Shown here: in pieces, positions 1 through 10,516 of the stretch | How positions within the stretch are numbered: position 1 is the stretch's first letter | How the letters are laid out: each line of letters begins with the position of its first letter | Source of the DNA: Allomyces macrogynus ATCC 38327 | Taxonomy: Eukaryota; Blastocladiomycota; Blastocladiomycetes; Blastocladiales; Blastocladiaceae | Direction of reading: 5' to 3' | Assembly: GCA_000151295.1 (NCBI GenBank) | Contig: GG745332.1 | Span: forward strand, 1,687,468-1,751,467 | Length of the DNA stretch: 64,000 nt | Made by a program: the position numbers and the translations under genes | The notes under the pieces: generated by a model | What the model was told of the DNA's origin: nothing | Database searches by the model: none | The model's input: only the letters and a program-made list of their open reading frames with translations

Positions 1-445
1 ATCCGGGGGGAAAATGAATGTGGACCAATCCAAGGAAGCTGTTAAGAATTTTCGTTTCCTTCCCTAAAATTAAATAGAGAAAAGTTTGTCGGGTGTATAT
101 GCGATAACTTTGCCGCCTCAAAAAAATATTTGTTGGGGCGCGAGAAAAATCATCCTCTCGCGACTTCATATCTTTGTGTTTCTTCTTTTTAAGAAACCCA
201 TCAAACCTCCCCAAAAGGGGGGGGGGGGGGGGGTTACAGCTATGACGGCAAACCAAACAAGAAAACACCTGCGCGGACGGGTGGAGAAGATGCGTCAGCG
301 CGAGATGTAGAATATGCAAGCGAGCGAGACACGTACCAAACCAACGTCAATGATTTGTAAAAGAAGAGAGCAAATTAGAGGGGGGAAACCACTTCAAGAC
401 AACGGTCCAAGCAGTCGGAAGACAACGAAATCGACACCAGCATCA
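1..445. other. Gene-free left edge with a poly-G run
   Basis: I see no supportable coding region here. The stretch lies beyond the 3' end of the minus-strand EBP1 gene. It contains a run of about 17 G residues at 217-233, described separately. The short open frames lack codon bias and any recognisable motif. Confidence 0.6.
217..233. repeat. Poly-G tract (about 17 G)
   Basis: An uninterrupted G run in intergenic DNA. It is one of four long G or C runs in the window, with those at 33062-33077, 36591-36609 and 50509-50522. Its exact length is unreliable in most sequencing methods. Confidence 0.9.
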
Positions 446-1902
446 TTACAGCGGCTCGCGCGCATCGACCGACGACCCGCGCGACTTGCTGCGCTTACGC
501 GACCGCGACCGGCGGCGTGACCCGCCCGAGCTCCCCTCGGCGGGGGGCGTGACACCACCCGGCTGCGCGGCGGGCACCGGCGGTACCCGCAGCGCGTTCG
601 GCTGGTCGAGGAACAACAGCGTGGCCAACTCAACAGGCATTTCGTGGTCCGAGCAGACATACGGCAGCTGCTGGTGCGGCAGCGTCAGGCGCAACACCTG
701 GCCCGACGGCAGCAGCAGCACCGTGAACCGGAACGCGGCCACGGCGGTACCGTCGGCGGTGCGCGTCACGTTGCGCGGCACGAGCAGGCCGTGCGTTGTG
801 CACTCCTTGAGCCCGAACCGCAGCGACGTGTCGAGCCCGGCCGTCGTGACAGGGTAGGTCTCGGCGACTTGGGTAATGTGCGAGATGAGCTTGCGCGCCG
901 CCGCGACGCGCAGCGTGTGCCGCGCGTTCGGGTCGCGGTGGTAGAGCGTCGGGTGACCGACGGTGCGGGTCGGTGCACTGTCGGTGTCGGTGATGATGGC
1001 GTCGCCCGTGGAGGTGTGCGTCGTCGACGCCAGGTAGATTTGAACGTCGTAGGCCTCGTTGACCGAGAACTGGAAGTCTTCCTGCTTGATCTTGTGGCCG
1101 TCGGCGTCGGTGGCCTCTGGGTCGATCGCGTTGTAGAGGTGGTTGCCGGCATCGAGCGTGTACCGCTGAATGCGTGTCGAGTAGGTGCCGCGCACGGGCA
1201 CGCACTTGTAGGCCGAGGCAATGCGCATCATGGCCTCGTGGATCTCGGACGCGGCACGTCCAGGCTTGATCATGCGCCAGGCCATCTCAGCCGCGAAATG
1301 CGCGGCCGTGACCGCGTCCGCGACAGCACCGGTCGTCGGGAAGTCGGTGCTCGGGTTCAAAATGGTCGTGTGGCCGGCGGTGCACGCGTAGCCGTCAATG
1401 TGCACGCCGAGTTCGACCTTGACGAGGTCGTTTTCTTGCAGCACGTAGGCCGGGTGGTTTTCGTCATCGTCGGCAACGGGCGCATAGTGTTGCACCGTGT
1501 TGTTGACATTGACGGAGGTCGGGAGAGCGACGCCCTTGCGCACCGACTTGAACCCGGCAGCGGCGCACTTTTGCACGATCAGGTCGTCGCCGTGCTGGCA
1601 CAGGTCGGCGGTCGAGGCGCCGGGCACGACGAGCTCGAGTAGCTCACGCATGACGGCTAGATGACCGGGTGGAGAAAGTCGCTGCGTGAGCCAGAAATTC
1701 AAAATTCTTGACAAGAGGCGTTTACGCCTGTCAGAACGAACGAGAGGGCGGGCATTACGCACCGTTGCAAATGTCGGCGGCGAGGCGCCATGACGGTCGG
1801 GTCGGACAGGTTGTTTTGCAGCGTCATGGCCGAGAGCTGCTCGGCGAGCAACGTCGGGCTGGAGGGAGCATGGTTGGCGGGCATCTTGGTCATCACGGCC
1901 AT
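446..1902 (-). CDS. PA2G4: Proliferation-associated protein 2G4 / EBP1 homologue (methionine aminopeptidase fold)
   Basis: Member of the EBP1 family, which has a pita-bread aminopeptidase fold without peptidase activity and binds the 60S ribosome exit tunnel. The fold is seen from LVVPGAST through DLVKVELGVHIDGY, which aligns with the human DLVKIDLGVHVDG segment, to the C-terminal KECTTHGLLVPRN and FTVLLLPSG strands. The protein ends in a basic RS-rich tail. Exons are 1763-1902 and 446-1656, with a 106-nt GTGCGT...TAG intron. The start is ATG at 1902; the frame has a stop just upstream. Exon 1 reads NLSDPTVM and then must change frame near 1785-1792 to read RLAADICN, as if about 8 bases were missing. 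This is either an assembly error or a real lesion. Identity is solid; the reading frame as given is not intact. Confidence 0.88.
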
Positions 1903-2462
1903 GAACTTGTCGGACTGGATGGGTTGGGTTGCTGGAATAATCACGTCCGTAGCGTGCGCACGGACGGTTGGATCTGTCTAGTCTAGGGTGGAGAGCGGGG
2001 GCGCTTGGGCGTTGGGAAAAACAGGTCGCAAGCGACTGTTGCGGGAGCAAGAACGGGTGCGGGCATGGTGGTGGTGGTCGTTGGAGGTTGTGGTTCGGCC
2101 GGTGTACGTCGGCGGAGGTGGCCGGCGTGTGTGTGCTTGCTTGCGTGGGGCAACGCTCGGCAGCGTTGACGCACGCAGCCCAACGCTGCGCATGCGTGCG
2201 GTGAAGGCCGATTGTGCCAGAAACGTCGCCGCCTCGTGTGCCAATCGGCTGTGCCACACGGCCAGGGGCTTCCCCCCACCGCGAGCCTGACTCACTTGTG
2301 CAGGTCGCGCTGTCCCGGCGTTCAAATCCCAGCGTGCGCGCGTTGGCCACCGTCTTCAAGCCGCCAACCACGCCCACAAACCGCTGCTGCCGCGTGCACG
2401 GCGCTCTTGATCCAACAGCCAACGCCCTGCCGCCGTGACTGACCGCAAACCGCTCGCTCGCT

Positions 2463-4319
2463 ATGGCGTCGCGCTACCGCCGCCCGCACCCAACCGCGCC
2501 CGCCGCCGACCCGTCCTCGGGCTCGTCCTGGCCCGACATCGCCGACTTTGCCTCGCAGCCGCGCGCCACGCAGGCCGGCAGCCCCGATCTGCCCGCGCTC
2601 CCCAACATTCTCGAACTGCCGGACCTGCCCAACTTCGCTGCAATCACTGCGCCGCCCGCCGACTTGCCGGCCCTGCCGGACCTCGGCGGAGACCTGTCGG
2701 ACCTGCTCGACGACCGCCCTGGCACGCCGGCCGCGTTTGCGCGCCGGTACACGCTCGCGCCGCGCGTGCTGCGTCCCGCGCTTGATTTTCTCGATGATGA
2801 TCAGGAGCTTGACGTGATCCCGGCCACCCCGTCGTCGCCGCTTTCCGCTCGCAACGACCCGCACGCGGCCGCGCCAATTGACGAGGAAAATGCGCACGCG
2901 GCCGAGCCGGTCGACGAGGATCAAAACGTGCACGCTGTCGAGCCGATTGGCGAGGTCGACGAGGACGACGTGGACCAACATCATGGACCGACCGCCCAAC
3001 ACGTAGTCGCAACCGCCCAGCACATAGTCGCGCCCGCGTCGCTGACTCTCGCGCCAGCTGTCTCGCCGGTTCGCGCACCTCCAGCGGCGCCGTTGGCTCC
3101 ACCTTCCCCGCTTGCCGACATTTCGCCCCTTGCGTCGTCGCCAACTCGGTCCTCTTCGCTCCCAATGGCGCTGGGACAGCCTGAAAATCCTGATCCTGGC
3201 CTTGACGGCGACGACGACAGTATGCAGCTCGACGACACGGCCGAGGACGCATTCGATGCCGTGCCACCCGCACCAGTCGCAACCGCACCGTCGGCCGAGC
3301 CGCGAGCAGTCCAGGCGCCCGCACCGCCGCCGCTCGATAACGACGAGGACGAGGATGAGTTTGGGTTCCTGCGCTCCGACCGCCGCGTGCACCGTGCGCG
3401 GCTCCAGTACCCGCACCTGCTCCGCGCCACGACCGTCACAGCGAACCCGACGCCGTCGGCCAGTCTGCTGGGCACGCCCGGGCGTGCGCCTCCCGCTTCA
3501 AGTGCTGCTGGTGCGTCCGGCTCGGTTCTCTGCATTCCGTATCAACCAAGACGTGAGTCTGATCCTCGCTTTGCTCTAGGTTCCGATCCGCTCGCCACGA
3601 TCCACGAAAGTCCTGCGGCGTCGCGGCACCACCTCACCTCGCCTGCACGGCCGCCCGCCTTCTCCACCGCAGCACCCGCATCCCCCGCGCGTTCCTCGCC
3701 GCACACGCCCGCCAAGCGCTTTGCCGCCGAACCCACCGACTTAGCGTCCTCGCCACTCCCGAGCCCAGCCAAGCGCCTGCGCCGTTCCCCCTCCCCGGAC
3801 TCGTCCGTCTTCGACCTCCCCGCCCCACCCCCACCTCCACCAGCGCCGCAACCCGAGTCCGATGACAACAACGACGACGACGACTTCTTCACGTACCGCC
3901 CGACCGGGAAGGCTGCGCGCGCGCAGGCCGCGGTCGCGCGCGACGTGGCGACGCAGCAGCGCGCGGGGATTGCAACCGCCACCGCTGCCAAGCCAGCGAC
4001 GCGGCGGAAGCGTGCCGCGAAAGCGGCCACGGCGGCGCCGACGGTCACGCATTTCATGTGCGAGTTGATTGGCGCCGATGAAGAGGACGCGGGGACGGCG
4101 TCGGCACCCACTGTGAGGAAAGCACCGCGCGCCAGGGCGCCTCGTGCAACACCGCCGCCGAAGGCGGCAGAGGTGGAGAAGGACGTGTTTGATTTGAGCG
4201 ATGAGGACGAGCTGCCGGCCCTGCGCGCGAAGGTGGGGCGGCGGCCGCGAGCGACGGCGGCTGCAGTATCGGCCAAACCCGCGCGTGGTCGCGGCCGAGG
4301 GCGCAAGAAGACGACGTAG
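2463..4319 (+). CDS. Large disordered protein of unknown function with basic AT-hook-like tail
   Basis: A 618-codon open frame starting at ATG 2463, about 560 bp from the divergent EBP1 start. I do not recognise a family. The sequence is dominated by Pro, Ala, Ser and Asp. It has acidic patches (DNDEDEDEFGFL, DDNNDDDDFF), a likely nuclear signal (AKRLRRSPSP) and a basic C-terminus, RGRGRGRKKTT, resembling an AT-hook. Long open length, third-position GC bias and the coherent acidic/basic segmentation support coding. A GTGAGT...CTCTAG string at 3553-3579 would be a 27-nt in-frame intron, but that is shorter than any intron verified in this window. A nuclear or chromatin role is only a guess from composition. 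Confidence 0.6.
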   Translation: MASRYRRPHPTAPAADPSSGSSWPDIADFASQPRATQAGSPDLPALPNILELPDLPNFAAITAPPADLPALPDLGGDLSDLLDDRPGTPAAFARRYTLAPRVLRPALDFLDDDQELDVIPATPSSPLSARNDPHAAAPIDEENAHAAEPVDEDQNVHAVEPIGEVDEDDVDQHHGPTAQHVVATAQHIVAPASLTLAPAVSPVRAPPAAPLAPPSPLADISPLASSPTRSSSLPMALGQPENPDPGLDGDDDSMQLDDTAEDAFDAVPPAPVATAPSAEPRAVQAPAPPPLDNDEDEDEFGFLRSDRRVHRARLQYPHLLRATTVTANPTPSASLLGTPGRAPPASSAAGASGSVLCIPYQPRRESDPRFALGSDPLATIHESPAASRHHLTSPARPPAFSTAAPASPARSSPHTPAKRFAAEPTDLASSPLPSPAKRLRRSPSPDSSVFDLPAPPPPPPAPQPESDDNNDDDDFFTYRPTGKAARAQAAVARDVATQQRAGIATATAAKPATRRKRAAKAATAAPTVTHFMCELIGADEEDAGTASAPTVRKAPRARAPRATPPPKAAEVEKDVFDLSDEDELPALRAKVGRRPRATAAAVSAKPARGRGRGRKKTT

Positions 4320-5142
4320 TGTGGAGCGGGGACCGCTGGTCGGTGCTCGACTCGGCCCAGTTGCTGCTCGGTCGCCTGGATGAGGGCGCACATGCAATGG
4401 GCGGCTGAGATCATCCTGGATGCTCCTGGGCATTCTCGAAGAGATCAATCTGGATTTGAATCCCTGTATCGTAATTTCATTTCTGTTTATTGGTCGCGAA
4501 CGACAGGCGCACGCACGTCTTTGGGCATATTTGCTGGGCGAAATCCGAAACCCATTGCGCTCGTCGCCTCTGTTGTTGTTGCACAGTCATCAAGGGTTTG
4601 GGTCACTTTAGGAGAAAGGATTGCAGCACGACGCGATCACGCGACTTTCATGATCTGGCCGGCTCGCGCCATTGCCCAAGCCGTTGGCTGGGTGGCCCGC
4701 TGTCACCCAGCCCATCAAAACCCGCGCGCGCGCCAGCCGGGCACACCACCACCATGAACGACGAAACGGCGGCTTCATTTCGCTCACAGGCCATGCCGCG
4801 CCCAGATTGGCTGCCCGCCTGACGGTGGCGCCGGCCGAACAGGCCCCACCCCATTGTTTCGGTTCAATGGGCCCGGCGGCCGGAGAAGAACCCCGCGTGT
4901 TGCTTCGCGCAGGATTCGTTCCGCTTTGTCCTCGATGGTGAGGATTTTATCTTGGGCGAGATCCAGTGTTGGTGGGCGTTGAGGATATCTCGAGTCTTCT
5001 CCACCGTCGTCTCGTCCTCTCCCCTCTCTCCCTCCCTTCGCGACGAGCAAATCCACGATAGACACGACGAGCCTGTCCACCAGCTCGTCAACCCCCTTGC
5101 CCGCCGCTACTTCCCACTCCCATCAACTCGATTCTCGCCATC
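4320..5142. other. Intergenic region upstream of the nuclease gene
   Basis: About 820 bp between the stop of the disordered-protein gene and the nuclease ATG. The last 100 bp before the ATG are C/T-rich, as at many starts in this window. No gene, RNA or repeat is recognised. Confidence 0.5.
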
Positions 5143-6249
5143 ATGGCCAAGGTCGCGCTCAACTGGTCGTCGGTCCTCCTCGCCGTGTGCGTGCTCGTGC
5201 AGCTCGCGGCGCTCGCGTGGTCGGCGTTTGGTGCGTTGTTGCAGTTGATGGCACCGAAGTCCATTGCGAACTGGGGCTGACAGTCCGTCTCCATCAGGCC
5301 ACTCGGCGGTCGCCAGCGTGGCGCGCGTGTACCTGCGCCCGGCGACGCTCAACAAGGTCCTCGCGACGCTCAAGGCGACCAACGACACGTCGCTCGAGTC
5401 GGTTGCACCGTGGGCCGACACGATTCGCGACAAGTACCCTGACACGATGGGCCTGCATTTCATCCCTAAGTACGTCTCATGCCGCCGCAGCTAACATCAG
5501 CGAGTGCAAATTGCCCACGAAAACTGATTTCCGCAACGCCGAATCTTAGCATCGACGCGCCGCACCAGGGCAAGTGCTTCTTTGACGTGGTCAAGGATTG
5601 CGTCAACGACAAGTGTGTCTACGCGGCCATCAACAACGAGATCAAGGCGATTCGCAACGCGACCGCCTCGGCCACGGCCAAGTCAGAGGCGACCAAGTTC
5701 CTGATTCATTTTGTCGGCGACCTGCACCAGCCGCTGCACGCCACGTCCTTCTTGAAGGGTGGGAACACGCTGCCCATCACGTTTGGGCTGAACGCGACCA
5801 CGGGCGCGCCGCTCAAGACCAACCTGCACAGCTCGTGGGATTTCCACCTGCCCAACAAGACCGTGACCAAGCTCTACGGCGGGTCGACGGACAAGTGGAT
5901 CGACTCGATTGTCCACCGCATCGGCACCCAGTGGCGCCAGCAGGTGCCGGCGTGGCTCAAGTGCCCGACCGAGGCCGACCAGTGCGTGCGCGGCGTCGAG
6001 TCGCTCAAGAAGCACGTGTGCCCCGTTACCTGGGCGCGCGAGTCGGACGCGATCAACTGCGAGCATGTCTTCAAGGACGCTGATTTCTCCAAGACCATCG
6101 ACGAAGTGCAGCGCAACGTGACGGTCACCGACGCTGGGCTCGTCGACGTCTCGGACAAGTACTGGGAGGCCGTGCATGATGTGATTGATCTGCAGATTGC
6201 CCGCGCCGGCGTGCGGCTCGCGGCGACGCTCGAGGCCACGTTCAACTAA
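5143..6249 (+). CDS. Secreted S1/P1-type zinc nuclease
   Basis: Single-strand-specific nuclease/3'-nucleotidase of the S1/P1 family, a trinuclear-zinc enzyme that is normally secreted. Exons 5143-5230, 5298-5469 and 5550-6249 sum to 319 codons. An N-terminal hydrophobic signal peptide ends just before the zinc-binding Trp of ALAWSAFGHSAVASVA (family pattern WGxxGH). Other expected ligands are visible: the Asp of PWADTIRDKY, the His of MGLHFIP, the His-Asp-His of HFVGDLHQPLH, and the His and Asp of LHSSWDFHL. Cysteine pairs in the C-terminal half and several NxT/S sites fit a secreted glycoprotein. Both introns have good GT-AG ends (GTGCGT and GTACGT donors). Likely role: extracellular or vacuolar nucleic-acid scavenging. 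Confidence 0.93.
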
Positions 6250-6481
6250 GAGCTGGTGGTAGGGAGGAACAGGGTGGTCGGAGACGTGGTGTTGGTTTGC
6301 GATTGGCGCACCGCAAGACCGCTCGCCTGGTTTGATCAATTTTTGCATGTTGCGGGGGTGTTGAATAAATTGCGAGTTGCTGATTCAGGGCCACAATCGT
6401 CTCCACCTCGGTTCGAGAGTGAATCGCTTTCTGCGCGCGACGGCAGGCAAACGCAACAAACAATATCTACACAGCTTGTTC

Positions 6482-7069
6482 TTACAACTGGCCCGGTTTG
6501 ACGACCTGAATCTCGACGCGGCTCATCTTGTCCAAATCAAACGACTCCGTGCCCTTGTCCCACGTTACGTTCATCGCAAACTGGTACTTGCGAATACAAT
6601 CCTCGATCCCCTTTTCCAGCTCGGCCACGGCCTTGAACTCGCGTGCGCGCCGCGGATCCGTGACCGGCCCACCGGCCTCTGCCTGCTGGCCCGCCGACAT
6701 AGCCAAATCCGGGCGCGACGCGAGGTATGCATCCCGCGCGGTCCGCTCGTCGGCACAACTGACTTCGGCCAGACACGACTTGAGCGGCGACCGCACGTAC
6801 CCGCACTCGCGGACCATGGCCATGATCAGGACATTGTCGGCGCGCCGCTTCGCGCGGGATGCGGACTGCTTGTCTTTGGCCGCGATAAGTCGGTCGTGGT
6901 CGGCAATCAGGGACGTGTATTCGGGCGAGGATTGTGCGGCAGTCATCGCGCGCCGCGAGCACTTGACGTACTTGATGAACAGCGGCGCGCACGTGTTGAC
7001 GGCCGCGAGGAGACGCGGGTCGTCCTTGGTCGGGAATTGGAAGGGGGCAGCCGCGGAGGTGCCGGACAT
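6482..7069 (-). CDS. Uncharacterised 195-aa protein, intact member of a tandem pair
   Basis: Single-exon frame from ATG 7069 (MSGTSAAAPFQFPTKDD). I do not recognise the family. It is predicted mostly alpha-helical and rich in Ala, Arg and Asp. It contains two CX9C spacings (CAPLFIKYVKC and CGYVRSPLKSC), but they are 50-odd residues apart and are not conserved in the neighbouring paralogue, so a twin-CX9C mitochondrial assignment is not supported. A downstream relative at 7530-8089 aligns over the whole length: SPEYTSLIADHDRLIAAK against SAEYKEHMAHHDWVLAKH, and ending DLDKMSRVEIQV against CLEHLDRIQIPL. That conservation is the best evidence that this is a real gene. Confidence 0.7.
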   Translation of the reverse strand: MSGTSAAAPFQFPTKDDPRLLAAVNTCAPLFIKYVKCSRRAMTAAQSSPEYTSLIADHDRLIAAKDKQSASRAKRRADNVLIMAMVRECGYVRSPLKSCLAEVSCADERTARDAYLASRPDLAMSAGQQAEAGGPVTDPRRAREFKAVAELEKGIEDCIRKYQFAMNVTWDKGTESFDLDKMSRVEIQVVKPGQL

Positions 7070-7529
7070 GGTGCGAGATTTGGTGGACTCGTGCGGGCGG
7101 GCGGGGTGGTGGAGGGCTGAGCGGAGGCGCTGACGGGTCTGGCCACGTTGACGCGGATCGGTCGCTGCAGGTGGTGCACCGTGTCGATGCGGTCTCGAGG
7201 TAACAAAAGGTCTGACCGCAATGGCCAAGAGAGTGAAGCGATCGCAAGGGAAGTTGTGATCACGCATGGCGATCGTCGGTGGACGCGCTCATGTGTTAAT
7301 CACATGAGAGTCGTGATCGGTCATTTTGCAATATTTCTCACTGTGAGACGCGACACCATTGTTTGTTTGGTCCCGCTTCTTCCTTGAGCTGCACCGGCCC
7401 AGCTGGGCGCTCCGCGCGACGACGCCGTCGTTCATGTGGCCGCCAACGTTGTGGTTGAGTGCAGGACATGGTCTAGCTTCAGCACGCCAAACGAAACACC
7501 GGTTCTCAATTGAGCTGCCATCAAACCAT

Positions 7530-8089
7530 TCATTTTTCGCAATCGAGCGGAATCTGGATCCGGTCCAAATGCTCCAGACAAACGTCTGCCGTTCCTCATC
7601 CCAAATGGCTTCCATGACCGCACGGTGCATGCGCACGCACTGGGAAATGCTTGCATCGAGCTCAGCCATGGCATCACTTTGCTGCTTCAGTGTGTCGCCG
7701 CACATCCAAGTCGGCATCCGACTTGACAGCCGAGTAGATGTCCATCGCGGTGTCGCGGGTCTTTTTCTCTTCGAGCAATGAGCAGCACGCATTCTCGGCA
7801 ACGAAGGCCATAATTTTATTGCGCAGCGACCCACAGCGGCGAACCACGCCGTCCGCCAGGGCATGGTCGGCACGGCACAGGGCGCGGTTCGCAGCCGCGT
7901 GGTTGTTGTGCTTGGCCAGGACCCAGTCGTGGTGCGCCATGTGCTCCTTGTACTCGGCCGAATTGCGCGCCTTGGCCATGGCCTCGTGCATGCCCTTGGT
8001 GTACTTGTTAAAGGGCGACTTGCAATAGCAGTAGCCCAGCTGATCGAAAGGTCGGTCGAGATGGGGGGTTGAAACGGAAGGGCTACCAT
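7530..8089 (-). pseudogene. Paralogue of the 6482-7069 gene, broken by three frame changes
   Basis: Similarity to the adjacent intact gene runs from start (VALPFQPP against AAPFQFP) to stop, but in three different frames. Frame changes are needed at the C6 run near 8063-8068, near 7677-7690 where the frame hits TGA after HTEAAK, and near 7577-7585 just before the VCLEHLDRIQIP end. The first is explained by one missing C. The second could be one extra base, or a 22-nt GT...CAG segment far shorter than normal introns here. Protein similarity persists between the breaks, so this is either a young pseudogene or a good gene with assembly indels. ATG 8089 matches the paralogue's start; the stop would be TGA at 7530-7532. 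Confidence 0.6.
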
Positions 8090-8760
8090 GATGATGCGGG
8101 AAAGACTCTTGGTTGGTGAGGGCGGCAGCAATGGGCGGCAATGCAAGGCGGGTGGGTGCAGGCAGGGGCGCTGTTGTTGACAGGATGGTCGCCTCGAGAG
8201 CGGGGGCCGGGGCGATGTCCGGTGGACAAATGAATAGATATGCGCACCAGGTCGGGTTTGAAGGCGCAAGCCGTTTGGCCAGAATACTGACCGATCACGA
8301 ACAGAATCACGCCGCAGAGAGTGACGTGCGGTGGGTTGGCCACATGCAAATGAGATGGAGCACGTGCGCGCTTTTCACCGCTGCTGCGAGACGCTGCGAG
8401 GCAGATTTTCGGAGCTGCCAGGGGCTGCCGCCGCGACATTTTGGGACTTTGACGTGGTGCGCCAGCGTCCAAGTTGAAAGTAGAAAAAGGCGACCCACCA
8501 CCGGCCCACGTCGCGCAAACGCCATCAACGTCGTCGACACCGAGATACCCCCCGACACACCTGCTGCCGCCGAGCCCAACTTGCTGCAAACGCTTCCTCG
8601 CCTGTGAAGCACACCAACCAACCAACCGAGCCCGTCTGGCCCGCCAACTCTTCAACAACGGGAACCCGGCCAACTTTGCCTGTCCGCGACCGTCTGTCGT
8701 CCGACACGCACTTGATCCAACGCGGAAACATCTACAACACAAATAACCAAGCGTTCAGCC
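8090..8760. other. Divergent intergenic region
   Basis: About 670 bp between the start of the broken paralogue (minus) and the BAP31-like gene (plus). It presumably holds both promoters. No other gene or element is recognised. Confidence 0.5.
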
Positions 8761-9793
8761 ATGTCCATTCCGAACCGTCTCGCGCTCATCCTCTTGATCA
8801 CCGAGATCATCGTGTTCTTGATCCTGGTGGTATGCACTCGTTGGACTGCCTGTATTGCGGGAATGCTGAAGCGTGCACGATACTCATGTCACGACCGTCG
8901 TCGCACCAGCTGCCGATGCCGCGCTCCGTGCGCAAGACCATTACCAAGTTCATCACGCAGTCATGGATCGTCACTAAGCTGGTCACGGCGTTCCGCTGGA
9001 CTTTCATGTACGTTTGGTTGCTCTGCGGGATTGCCAGACGATGAAGGCCGTTTCACTCACTTCAGCGCCGTTTTGTTGGTCCTTTCCAGTTTCTTGGCGC
9101 TCCTCTTTATCGGTACGCGCTCCTCAGACGTGCTTGTTTTCCGCGCTGCCGTTTTGGATGCTCATGACGCTCGCTCTCTCACCATTCATAGACTCGTTTA
9201 CGCGCCAATACAAGATGACGAAGGAGCGCGCCGAGGTAATCGAGGAGGGCCACTACCACCACCAGCACGGCAACCTCGGCATCATCACGGGCGACCTCGA
9301 CCCGCGCGCCAAGCTCTACTATGCGCAGCGCAAGTATGTTTTCCTCTTTGCTACTCCTGCCTGCAACAAGCGCAGAAGATTCACCTACGTTTTTTTGTTT
9401 TCTAGCATGTACATGGTGGGGTTCGCTCTGTTCATGATGGTCGTGCTCGACCGGTACCGCGCCGTGCTCCTCGAACTCGTCCAGTCCGAGGAACAAGTCG
9501 CCGAATTGACCGTGCAGTACGCGAGCCACAAGCGGCAGCTGCGCACGCTGCTTGACGAGCGCGGTGACGCTGCCGCCGCGGCGCCGACCATGCCCGCTGC
9601 CGTCACGGCCGTGCCCGACGACGTCGAGGAACTCGTGCGTAAGCGCGTCGCCGAGGAGACCAAGAAGGTCAAGGAGCAGGCCGACGCCAACTTCGCACAG
9701 TACCTCGAACTGTCCGACCGGTACAATGAGCTTGAGGGCAAGTTTGACCGGTTGCGCGAGAAGCGCGCCGGCGTCATCGTGCAGGACGAGTAG
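8761..9793 (+). CDS. BAP31 / Yet family ER membrane protein
   Basis: Homologue of B-cell receptor-associated protein 31 (Yet1/Yet3 in yeast), an ER protein involved in cargo export and membrane-protein quality control. Five exons (8761-8829, 8910-9007, 9066-9112, 9192-9333, 9406-9793) give 247 aa with consistent phases. The N-terminus MSIPNRLALILLITEIIVFL is the first membrane segment. The short loop LPMPRSVRK matches the family's Pro/Arg-rich turn. Second and third membrane segments follow (AVLLVLSSFLALLFI; MYMVGFALFMMVVLDRY). The C-terminal half is a charged coiled coil (VRKRVAEETKKVKEQADANF). It ends VIVQDE, without the KKxx retrieval signal found in animal BAP31. Confidence 0.9.
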
Positions 9794-10230
9794 GGTGGTG
9801 GAGAAGATGGATGCCGATTGCGCGCGTTCTTTTGCGCCGTGGACCAAGCATATTTGGGTCATGGCCCGGAAGCGTCTCGGTCGGTTCGTGGCGGATAGCG
9901 AGCCCTGTACTTTTGAAATGAATCGATTTTGGTCCTGTCCTCAGTCGGAGTTTAATTCATGTCGTCAGCGCTTATTCCGGCAGAGCACACCCGCCATCCT
10001 CTAGTTTCCTCGTCGCAACGGTGGCAAGGCTCCACCGCAAGTCTGAGCGGACAGATCGCTCCATTTCAGCTCTCTCAACACCATCATCGTTCGCTTGCCT
10101 GAGCCGAGACGCGACACCCAGCACTCCATCACGACGAGCACGGACGCGTATTTCCAGCCGTGTCCATCGCCATCCAAGCGCATCCATACTTTGGGTCGCT
10201 CCACGTCCACGCCACCTGTCGTGCTCCATC
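9794..10230. other. Intergenic region upstream of the Kish gene
   Basis: About 440 bp between two plus-strand genes. Nothing is recognised beyond a C/T-rich stretch before the Kish ATG. Confidence 0.5.
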
Positions 10231-10516
10231 ATGGTGCGTCCCATCGTCGCTGATGCAACCGTACTCCAAAGCATCCGCACTGATGCACCTTCCTATACAA
10301 CTATAGTCGGCGCTCTTCAACTTCCAGTCGCTGTTGCTCGTCGTGCTGCTCATCATCTGCACGTTTACCTACGTCAAGGCGCAAGTCCCGTCGCTGCACA
10401 GCAGCAAGTATGGCGTCGTGGGCATGTTTTGGAAGGCCGCGCGCATTGGCGAGCGGCTGTCGCCGTACGTCGCGCTGAGTTGTGTCGCTATGGCCGTGTC
10501 GCTGCTGCTGGAATGA
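10231..10516 (+). CDS. KSH1: Kish / TMEM167 (Ksh1) secretory-pathway protein
   Basis: Small conserved Golgi membrane protein of the early secretory pathway. The 70-aa product closely matches human Kish-A: FNFQSLLLVVLLIICTFTYV, then VPSL, GMFWKAARIGERLSPYVA. Exon 1 is the ATG alone (10231-10233). It is followed by a 73-nt intron with a GTGCGT donor and CTATAG acceptor, then exon 2 (10307-10516) starting SALFNFQS. The one-codon first exon is needed because the second exon has no upstream Met and the family begins M-S-A-x-F-N-F. Two membrane segments are predicted. Confidence 0.92.

Noticed and set aside
644..1642. 332-codon open frame on the strand opposite the EBP1 gene
   Set aside because: It mirrors the EBP1 exon. 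GC-rich codons leave few stops on the opposite strand, and the translation is Arg/Val/Gly-rich without a domain.
3553..3579. 27-nt intron in the disordered-protein gene
   Set aside because: It has GTGAGT and CTCTAG ends, but all verified introns here are 42 nt or longer and the segment is in frame without stops.
6482..7069. Twin-CX9C mitochondrial intermembrane-space protein
   Set aside because: Two CX9C spacings are present, but far apart, and they are not kept in the paralogue.
7690..7715. 22-nt GT...CAG mini-intron restoring frame in the broken paralogue
   Set aside because: It is too short for normal splicing, and the gene has two other frame breaks it would not explain; a one-base indel is simpler.
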